Source of the DNA: Malus domestica
Lineage: Eukaryota; Streptophyta; Magnoliopsida; Rosales; Rosaceae
DNA: 64,000 nucleotides
Assembly (NCBI RefSeq): GCF_042453785.1
Contig: NC_091661.1
Span: 32,169,501-32,233,500, forward strand
Direction: 5' to 3'
Below are positions 55,901 through 64,000 of this stretch, piece after piece (position 1 is the stretch's first letter; each line of letters opens with the position of its first letter). The translations under genes and the position numbers were made by a program. The notes beneath the pieces were generated by a model, which had not been told where the DNA came from, made no database searches, and was given only the letters and a program-made list of their open reading frames with translations.

Positions 55901-57050
55901 TTTTGGTGCGGTGACACATAGGTCGAATGCATTCTCCAATCTCAAAAACTAACCATTGATCACAGCATGTGATCACTACCTTGTGCTTATAGTCCTATTA
56001 TCTTCTAATGGGAACGGAACTGCATATATGTACCTGTGGATCAGATCTTCTTATCACTTAATTTAGAAATGCATCTCAACGAAAGTACAATGTGGCATGG
56101 TGATGTTCTCAAGTTTAAAGTTTTGCATATGAGATTGCCATCACAACCTAGTATATCTTAAGGTAATATATGTACCTATATGGGCTTAGAACAGCTGCAG
56201 GTATCTTTAATTTCCGTGTGAGTGGCCTCCATGGTTTGTTCAACAATTCTGTTCTATCAACGACTTCGTCTTCTTTATCATTTCCAAAACCTCCCTCCTT
56301 GGGCCATATGGCATTGCCATACCCATAAGTTCCCTTTGTTTCAAAGAGCCACCGATTGTGATCAAAATCCCCAGTTTGACTCCTCATTAGCACTGACTTT
56401 GTTGACTTCATCAGCGACAATCTCCTCTCATTTTTAGACAACACTTTTGGCAGAGGAAGTGGGAGCGGTGGGCGTGCATTATTATCCGCAGCCACTTCAT
56501 CCAAATCTGTGATTTTGTACAGTTCCTTGCATCCAGGGCAAATACCACCCCCAGCTTTCACAGCATCCGCATAGCAATCCCGACATATTTTGAAGTCACA
56601 CTCACAAGGAAGAATATCCTCCCCACGTTCATCGCTCATCACCTTTGCATCACAGCCAGGAATTGCACATGATGAACCTTTAGCACCAGCCATCTGAGGA
56701 TGGTTTGTTTCAGATTCGATCACCTTGTCCATAAGATGTGCTCGCGTAACGCTATTAAATCCGCCAGTAAAAAGGGAATTAGACACATATTGCTCTTCGA
56801 CCTTCTGTGAGACGGAGGGATCCATGGGCTGGTTATCCGGGGTTGGTGGTATGTGCACTGTATAGTTCATATAGTCACCACTCCCGAGTTCACTGTCAAG
56901 ATCATCCCTAGAGTAGCTGATGTAACGACCCGAGGAAGTTCTGCGGCCAAATGTCACTGTCGGAGGGATGGGAGGCTGCTTGTTTGAATCAGGCATATCA
57001 GAGTTTGATGATAGATTCGATCGGCTCGCCTTAAACGATCTGGAAGCCAT
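52922..57050 (-). CDS. CSLD3: Cellulose synthase-like protein D (CSLD3 type)
   Basis: Three coding exons on the minus strand: 57050-56176, 55624-54817, 54679-52922. They join in frame to 1,146 aa (Arabidopsis CSLD3 is 1,145). It is a Golgi/plasma-membrane family 2 glycosyltransferase making beta-1,4-glucan-type wall polymers; CSLD3 (KOJAK) is required for root-hair tip growth. Seen: an N-terminal Cys cluster (C128, C133, C149, C151, C156, C159, C171, C174) forming the zinc-finger region, two membrane helices about 295-345, catalytic motifs DDG (about 416), DCD (634-636), TED (847-849) and QVLRW (887-891), and six C-terminal membrane helices. The CSLD-specific insertion between DCD and TED ([13 protein letters not shown]...) is present. 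All introns are GT-AG. Assignment to CSLD3 rather than CSLD2 rests on the neighbouring genes. Confidence 0.94.
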
Positions 57051-57083
57051 ATTCGAACCAGTACCAGTGATTAATCCTCAGTT

Positions 57084-57559
57084 CCTGTTTTTCACAAAGA
57101 AATAGAAATTCAAAACTGCATTAGCACAATTGAAAAGGAAAATAAAATTCAACAGCGGATCCTGTAAATATCATAACCGAAAAGAGAGCAACGCAAAGTA
57201 AAAATATGATCCTCTGTCCACAAACATAAACTCGACAACAAATCACGAAACACCCAGTATGGAGTACCAAGTCTACACTAAAAACCAACACCAGATGGAA
57301 TCGAATCCACATCACATCGAGTGTGTAAAACTAAAACTCATCAGAAATCCATGGACAATTTTTTTTTCCTAAGAAACCAAACCGACCAACAAGAAGAAAA
57401 ACAAAATAGTTATACATTTTTATTTTTTTTTTGTCAAATGGAGAAAAAAGCGGAGCGTGTCCGAATCTGTAAGAGTAAAAAAGAGAAAGAGCTGAGACAG
57501 TGGTCAAACAAAATGCGAGAAGAAAGGAAAGCAAGGTCGAACAAGAAGGAAGGGTTACC
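57084..57559 (-). other. Likely intron in the CSLD 5-prime leader
   Basis: On the minus strand, GCAG|GTAACC at 57559/57558 could be a donor and AACAG|GAACTG at 57085/57084 an acceptor. This would place an intron of about 474 bp in the 5-prime UTR, 34 bases before the ATG. The presumed first exon (57560 to about 57870) is rich in GA/CT repeats and GGA triplets. It is supported only by splice consensus and plant gene habit. Confidence 0.5.
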
Positions 57560-57870
57560 TGCGTCGTCTTTATAAGAGAGATCCGAAAGATCTGTTTGGA
57601 GGGGGATGAGGATGAAGGTAGCAAAGAGCCTCAGCGAAGCTCTGGCTGGAGGCGAGAGAGAGAAGGGCAAGCGTTCAATTCAAATTTCAAAACAATCTCT
57701 CCTTCTTTCTGTCTTTCTCTCTCTGCAACTGTCCGTTGGGTTGCGTTATCTATCAAGGAAAAGGAGAGTAAAGAAGGAGACAGCAGGGTTAGGAGGAGGA
57801 GGAGGTGGAGGAGGCAGCGGCAGCAGCATTTGAGAACAAAAGATGGAATGGAAGAAAGAGAAAACAAAAC

Positions 57871-60506
57871 CTCTCTCTGCCTGTCTGAAATGGGTTCAAA
57901 TGGGTTTGGGAGGGACTTAGTGAGTGAGTCGTGAGCAGGACTAATAGCCCATGATTGTTGGCTTTCCCTTCCCCACTTTTTTATTACTCTTTTTTTTCAA
58001 ATTTTAAATATTTTTCATAAAAATATAAAAAAATAAAAACACGTCAATGACCCAATACAAACGCGGGGGGGGGGAGGTGCTGTCTCTTTTGACAATCCCC
58101 CCTATTGTTTAGGGATTGTAATAATTTGACCCTGTATTTCAAAATTTAGCAAATACCATTCAAGTTAACATATTATTGTCAAGATGCAATTACAAGTACA
58201 AGTATTCATATTGTATCATTTTGCACTTCTTTTTTTTTTTAAGAAAAATTCTTTTATTTATTTAACAAACGTCCTAATGTGAGCCTGAGTATCATATTTG
58301 TTGTCCATATAACACATACCGTGTCAAAATCTATTCTCTCATTAAAAAAAATTATTATATTCGACTGATTACCAGAATATATAAAATCTTACTCACACCT
58401 TGCATCTCGGCTCCATACGCCTCCAATTTTGTGTTGTGAACCTTATAGGTTCGCTTGAGGGATAAAAGTAACCTCAAAGTATAATTAGCATTTTGTTTTA
58501 TTGATTCACATAATATTACAGTGTTTCGTAAAAAAGAAAAAAATAAACAAAAAAATTCATAATACCCAATGGTATTTTATGGTGGCAATTAAAGAGAATG
58601 TTCTGAGTTGGTGGGTATAACTTAGAATTGTGGTGGATTTCCTCCAACTGTGAATTTCTGGATTTATTAATTTATTATTATTCATTTAGAAAGAAAGAAT
58701 CAGTCATTGGTGTTTAGTTTTAAGGGTTATGGTGGTGTCAAATTAATTGCGTGTGACACTCTTAAGTTTAGTTTAGGCATCTTTCCATTTTTATTATTGA
58801 TATCTCATTAAGAAAATGGGAAGCCTAAGATTTTGCCATGTATATAAGTTGAAGTTTTGACTCTCTTGGTGTGTGGACGCGGACATGGAGTTGAGTAGTT
58901 GTTTGTTTGAGGCCTATGGGTCGAAATTGGACATTGAATACTCAAGATTCTATCAAATATAAGGAAAGGGAATTGTTATTGGTACTTCAAAAATTTTATT
59001 CTGCACTCCAAATTTTTTTTAATTAGAAAGAAAAATACACTTGTAAAGAGTGTAGAATGAGATTTTTGAATTGTTATCCAAAGAAAAATGATATAAGGGT
59101 ATTGATTGAAGAGATAATGATATTGCTTTTATCTCTTTTTTGGTCGGTAATATTACTATTCATGGAGCAACAAAGAAAAGGAAAATAAAAATAAAAATAA
59201 AAGGGTATTGATTTGTAGAGATACTGACAGTGAATAATGAGCTGGCTCGGTGTTTTATGCGTGTTCGGTGTTTTGAACAAGAAAAAGGAAGAAGAAAAGC
59301 GTGTAAAATTATACTATTACGATTTCCAGTTGTGTTGTTTTCTTACATACATAATCTATTGTCACTCGCTCAGCATTAGCAATAATACCAAATTCCATAT
59401 AATAATAATAATAATTAAATAAATGAAATGTATTGTCGTGTATAGTCATGAATCGATAATCAGTAGCATCAGCAGGAGTAGTCATGTTCTATATATAAAA
59501 TAAAACGCAAAAAGCTTAGATCCATCGCTTGGTTAATTATTTATGCGTGATGTGAAATGGAAAATGATAAGGGATTTTTAGGTATCCTATTTGAATTTTT
59601 TTTTAATCATTTTTCAAAATATTTTTTAAAACAATTTTCTTTAAAATTCAAAAACTGTATTGATTTGCGATTTGAAAATTTTAAATCTTACGACTTAAAC
59701 TAGACAAAGATATAAAAAAAAAAGGGTTGCAGAAGAGGGAGAAATAGGAGAAAGAAATAAAGAAAGTAAAAGATAATTGAATGAAAGAAGAGAGAGGATG
59801 AGACAAGGTAGAGAGGAAGATGAGGGAGAGAAAGAATCGAAAGAATCGAAAGAATGAAGAAAGTGGATTGGATAAGAGACGAAAAAGGTTAAAAAAAAAG
59901 AGAAAAAAGAAAAAAGAGAGATGAATTTGGAATGAGAGGGGATGAGGAAGAGAAAATGAATGAGTTTAAATTTAAAAATTCTAAAATTTCAATTTTTATG
60001 TTTTTAGATAATATACTATATTTTTTTAGTTAGTCTTGAATTCAATTTTTGAAAATAGTTATACCAAATAAAATTTTCAAGTCTAAAACTTGAAAATTAT
60101 TTTTGAATTAAAAAAATTAAATTTAAATAGAGTAGCAAATAGACCCTTAAATACTTGTTTGGTCATTGTCATACTAATTTGTTAACACCTGCCGTGTAAT
60201 AGAATAGTGCTTCTTTTATATAATAACATAATAAGATAGGATCGTTATGAGAAGAGGACCAAAATCCGATTAATGTTGGGCACGTCTACTCCATGGTTTG
60301 TCATTCTTGTTGTTGGCCCCCACCACCATCCTGCCTCCTGCCTCGGCGTAATCATAGAAGGACCGTGACCGCGTGGGCCCCCCGCCCCCGGCCGCCATTC
60401 AAGCAAGCACATGCATTCCCACCGTTTTCCCACCCACACTCCTTTCTTTGTTTTGGGAGAGAGTAAAAAGTGGTGAGGGATTCTCCTCTCTTTCTATTTG
60501 ATTAAT
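57871..60506. other. CSLD upstream spacer
   Basis: Promoter side of the minus-strand CSLD gene. Contains a G run at about 58065-58073, AT-rich sequence, a small inverted repeat at about 58975-59085 (TACTTCAAAAATTTTATTCTGCA pairing with GTGTAGAATGAGATTTTTGAA), and a purine-rich tract about 59705-59960. No ORF with a recognisable domain. A TATA box cannot be fixed with confidence. Confidence 0.5.
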
Positions 60507-60509
60507 TTA

Positions 60510-62407
60510 GGGGGTGTATTCAATTAGGATTCTCATAGAGTTTCAGGGAATTTAAATTTATAGAATTTGAGAGAGTTTGAGAGAAAAAAAAAAAGAATTC
60601 CTAGAGATTTTGAGTGAATTAATTATAACTTCCAGATAATTCACATGAATTGTGAGAAAATTCTTTACATGAATTGTGAGAGAATTCTTTACATGGGGTT
60701 AGAGAATTGAAGAGAATTTGATCAACAATTTCCTTCTCTTTAGAAGCCAAATTTTCATCCTACTAATACCAAATTGCAATACCAAGTTCATATGCAATGT
60801 TTTCAACTAGCTATCAAAATGAAAGAGGAACCCGATCGATTAGTGTCAAAATAAACTAGCTATCAAAGTTTTTTAAAAAACCCCAACAATTTTATATAAA
60901 CATAACTACTCAAAGCAAAAAGATTTATCCAGCGTTCAACCATGTTTGAATACTCTCCAGGTTATATTGCTGCTCTCCAGGTGTTTGCATACTCCAATCT
61001 GTAAAAACAATTAATTCTCTATTTCTCATCTTTGAATGCTATCATTCACAGCATCTGTCCACATATTTGTAGCTATGCCAGCTCTTCATGCATTATCAAT
61101 ATGTCGTTGTTGCTCTTGAGTTTGATTACCTAGTTCATCATCATTATCTTCATCTTCATATTCATCATCTTCTGGTTCGATTGGAAATTCATCAGAACGA
61201 CACTCCTTGCGAAGAAAGTTGTGCAACCCTGCACAAGCTAACACTAACTCTGCTTGTGTTTTAATTGGAAATGGAGGTGCAGACTTAAAAATTGTGAAAC
61301 GAGATTTAAATACACCAAATATCCTCTCCACTACGTTTCTCAAGGAAGCATGTCGAAGATTAAACAATTCATTCGCATTTACGGGGTCACGAACATTACC
61401 AGCAAAATCTTGGAGATGATATCGAATACCTCGAAATAGAGCTAAAAAGGACTATAAAAGCGTAACATGATAATAGAGATTACAAGTATAAATGACTATA
61501 AAAAGGATTGGGACAACAGATTGACATATTATTAATAGGGATTACGCAACAAGTATAATGACTATAACAACAAACGAGCAGGTCGTTTTTTCCCTTTGTT
61601 TCTTAGCTTCAATTAGGGTTTTAAACCTGCTTGGTTTCTGTAGTTAGATTTTTGTTTTATTAACCCTAACATAGAAAGACTTGGCACTGGAAGACTTGGC
61701 AGTGGACTAACTATATTATATAAATTTCCACTAATCTAGAAAGAACAACATAAAAATATTCAATTTTCCTTAGCATGACATGGATGATAAAATATTCAAG
61801 GTAAATTTTCCTCATGCCTAACCAAAAAATAACCAAAAAAAAAAAAATTGGAGACTGGACAAGTAAGCTTTGAATTTATATTTGTCTGTTGGTTCAGTTT
61901 CTGCATATCCCAGATTTGTAAGATATCTAGGGCATATGGGAATTTTCATTGGCCGTAGTTGTTTGGTAAAAGAAACAAATTCGCAGCCTTCACAACAAGG
62001 ACAAAATGGAAGCAGACGGGGAAGAAGTTGCAGAGATTGTACCTTCGCTTGAACGGAGACTAGAGAGGAGAGAGCAGCATGCTCAAAATCTCTCAAAGTT
62101 TCCAGGGTTGAGGTGAGATTTGCCAAGCTCTTTGGTATTTATACATATCACCTTGAAATCCTCCAAAATCCACCAAATCACAAATCCGTTAAAATCCAAT
62201 TCCTTTTTCAATACACCTAAACTTTTAGAGACTTTCAAAAAGTTATGATTGAATACACCTAAATTTATAGGGAATTGTAAGAAGTCTTTAAGAATCTCAA
62301 TTGAATACACCAAGATTTTTATAAAATCTTTTAAATTCCTAATTGAATACCCCTGGAATTATTAATTCCCTGAAACTCTCTGAGAATCCTAATTGAATAC
62401 ACCCCCC
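60510..62407 (-). mobile_element. PIF/Harbinger element with a transposase remnant
   Basis: 1,898 bp. The terminal inverted repeats begin GGGGGTGTATTCAATTAGG on the left and, in complement, the same at 62407 on the right. Target duplication TTA (60507-60509 and 62408-62410). Subterminal copies of the TTGAATACACC phrase are repeated five or six times in 62205-62400. It carries only the last part of a DDE transposase, so it is internally deleted and non-autonomous. Confidence 0.85.
61080..61441 (-). pseudogene. C-terminal fragment of a Harbinger DDE transposase
   Basis: On the minus strand the frame reads RGIRYHLQDFAG, then ELFNLRHASLRNVVERIFGV, FKSRFTIFKSAPPF and LACAGLHNFLRK, then an acidic tail (EPEDDEYEDEDND). 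LRHASLRNVVERIFGVFK with the downstream CxxLHNF is the hallmark end of PIF/Harbinger (HARBI1-type) transposases; the last catalytic Glu lies in the VER part. The two catalytic Asp regions upstream are missing. A separate open frame at 61818-62126 (-) has no recognisable domain. Confidence 0.85.
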
Positions 62408-62410
62408 TTA

Positions 62411-62841
62411 ATATAAAAAGATTCATCCCAACATTCCTCACTTGTCTGATTGTTGCTGAGCAGTTTTTGAATATCAAACAGATCTTTCCGGAAGGTAATT
62501 TTAATGTGGCCGATTTACCTCTTTTGCAAATCAATTTTGCTACAACACCTACTACTTAGCTAATTGTCCACTCTTTCTGAGTGTGATTTCCTAATTGTCC
62601 ACTCTTTTTGAGTGTGATTTCTATGTTATGTATGATCGTGTCTAAGAGCATATCGGTTGAAATATATTAATTTTTATAGAGAAAAAAAAACAAAAAGTAA
62701 AATGTGAAAAAAAGGATAGAGAATAACAAGTGAGGGAAAAACGCAGATGGCACGCGAATCGAATGCGAAATGAGCACAGACAGAAAGAAGTGTGGAGAGA
62801 ATCATACTCCAAAAAAAAAAAAAAACCTTTATTTGGTCTCT
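62411..62841. other. Short spacer
   Basis: No gene. It contains a local duplication (CTAATTGTCCACTCTTTCTGAGTG near 62560 and again near 62591). Confidence 0.6.
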
Positions 62842-62844
62842 TTA

Positions 62845-63234
62845 GACCATCTCCAACCCTTGGGCTAAAAGCCAATTTTTTTAGCCCGGAAAATTTAGCT
62901 TTTAGCCCAGAAACATCTTTTCTGCTCCAACCCTTCTACCATAAAATTTTAGCCCGGAATTATTAAAGAATGAAATTAGCCTAATTTTTTTTCTTAAATC
63001 AATTTTTTTTAAATAAATATGTAGATTATTGTAAATTAATTTTATGAACATTTTAATCTAAAAAAATTTAAATTCCGATAAACATTTCGCATTTAGCCCG
63101 GGGGAAAGCTGGGGGGTATTTGGCCCAGAAATAGCATTTGGCATTTAGCCTAAAATTTTAGCATGGGTTGGAGAGTGTTTGGGGGGGGTAATTTAGGGGG
63201 TAATTTAACTTTTAGCCCAGGGCTGGAGATGGTC
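62845..63234 (+). mobile_element. Harbinger-type MITE, 390 bp
   Basis: Terminal inverted repeats GACCATCTCCAACCCTTGGGC (left) and its complement (right, ending GGAGATGGTC at 63234), with TTA duplications at 62842-62844 and 63235-63237. The body repeats the word TTTAGCCC many times. The TIR is related to that of the 19198-21048 element (GGCCATCTCCAACCGA). No ORF. Confidence 0.85.
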
Positions 63235-63561
63235 TTACCCAACCCAAACCAACCAGTTACCAAACCAAGCTCGTAAAGTTGCATGAATAACGATCTCCTT
63301 CATGAAAATAGAAAATTCATTTTATATTGAGAGATGATGCCTTTTCCTTTTCCAAACACGCATTTGAAATTTGAACTTGAGAATTGAGATAGAGACAGAG
63401 CATGTCACTATCAACACAGATACTTTGGGCCCAACTCTACATGCCTAAACTCGATTGCGGCCCACCCAATATGAGTGTATAACCAGCCCAATATCCAAAC
63501 AGGTGCAGCTCACTAGTTAAAGAATAACCAATTCCCACACAATCAACTGCGACTGAAAATT

Positions 63562-63731
63562 ACCACTTAGTACGATGATATTTCTCCACTTGAAAGTGAG
63601 GGGTCTTAGGTTTAAATTTTGTGGATAAAGAATTCGATATCAAATTAGGCTGCCTATTATGTGGTTTAACCGAACTCTCCCTTCCCCTTAGTGTAAAAAT
63701 ATCGATGTACTAAAAAAAAAAAAAAAAAAAA
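63562..63731 (+). mobile_element. tRNA-derived SINE, copy 3, with target duplication
   Basis: 170 bp from ACCACTTAGTACG to a run of about 20 A. It is flanked by a 17-bp target duplication AACTGCGACTGAAAATT at 63545-63561 and 63732-63748. B-box-like GGTCTTAGGTTTAAAT. Full correspondence with copy 1 at 1-150, and partial with copy 2 at 935-1045. Confidence 0.88.
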
Positions 63732-63748
63732 AACTGCGACTGAAAATT

Positions 63749-64000
63749 CTATGCTACTTTGAAGCTGTTAGCCTTTAAGATTTGGTCATTGTTTCTAAAC
63801 CGGAGATATAAAAGTTAAAAATTCCAAAGTACAGACTACCCTGTGGAGTATTGGGAGAGAGATGTCACCACTACTACTAAGGTCTGGTTTGGTACTGAGG
63901 TGATTTTGAAAAAAATGGGTATAAAAAAGAAAACTGGGAGCTTTTTTGTGTTTGATAAACATTCAGCTTCAGCTTTTTTTCACAGTTTTTGGGTGAAAAA
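63749..64000. other. Right end of the window, possible MITE start
   Basis: From about 63880 the sequence GGTCTGGTTTGGTACTGAGG and, further on, GTTTGATAAACATTCAGCTTC resemble the end of a hAT-type MITE that would continue beyond the window. Too incomplete to name. The preceding bases show no gene. Confidence 0.35.

Noticed and set aside
57321..57934. Overlapping plus-strand ORFs upstream of CSLD
   Set aside because: They lie on the purine-rich strand opposite the CSLD leader; low-complexity Lys/Glu/Arg and Gly runs, no domain.
61818..62126. 102-aa minus-strand ORF in the Harbinger element as a second gene
   Set aside because: No recognisable domain, and no relation to known Harbinger ORF1 proteins that I can see; kept only as a remark.

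Overview
This is nuclear DNA of a woody eudicot, most likely a Rosaceae species (Malus/Pyrus type). The evidence is multi-exon plant genes with GT-AG introns, a Cassandra-type 5S-bearing TRIM, tRNA-derived SINEs, Harbinger MITEs and pol-less LTR retrotransposons. The species call is inference from remembered repeat families; the plant call is certain.

Layout. (1) 1-21200 is repeat-dominated. An AT-rich satellite of about 338 bp, with two alternating monomer types, is broken by a 9,918-bp LTR retrotransposon (2084-12001, 907-bp LTRs, TSD AAAGC), a copia LTR fragment, a rearranged Cassandra TRIM (16338-16930, TSD TTATA) and a Harbinger element carrying only the Myb-like ORF1 (19198-21048, TSD TAA). 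(2) 21300-27160 holds two mitochondrial genes arranged tail to tail: the complex I subunit NDUFS6 (+) and an ATAD3-type AAA ATPase (-). (3) 27200-30500 is MITE-rich spacer. (4) 30513-36221 (-) is a six-exon 4-coumarate:CoA ligase with AC elements upstream. (5) 37852-52120 (+) is a 14-exon TORMOZ/UTP13-type WD40 nucleolar protein. Its twelfth intron, originally about 90 bp, contains a complete 8,433-bp LTR retrotransposon (43018-51450, 512-bp LTRs, TSD CCACT); the coding sequence still joins in frame. (6) 52922-57050 (-) is a cellulose synthase-like D gene (CSLD3 type), tail to tail with TORMOZ. (7) 57900-64000 is spacer with a Harbinger element holding the end of a DDE transposase (60510-62407, TSD TTA), a related 390-bp MITE and a SINE with a 17-bp target duplication.

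The genes do not form an operon-like unit. NDUFS6, ATAD3 and CSLD3 match an Arabidopsis neighbour trio (At3g03070/060/050), and TORMOZ maps to the duplicated chromosome 5 segment, so this looks like an old collinear block opened up by repeats.

The most unusual biology is in the two LTR elements. Both encode a Gag and no Pol, yet have almost identical LTRs and intact target duplications. Their LTRs and gags differ, but they share a module of about 2 kb carrying the same antisense ORF, a coiled-coil protein of 224 aa that is intact in one and broken in the other. The first element has also captured pieces of a WRKY57-type gene (without its domain intron) and a TYW1-type gene, and contains three families of short inverted repeats, one with apparently compensating stem changes.
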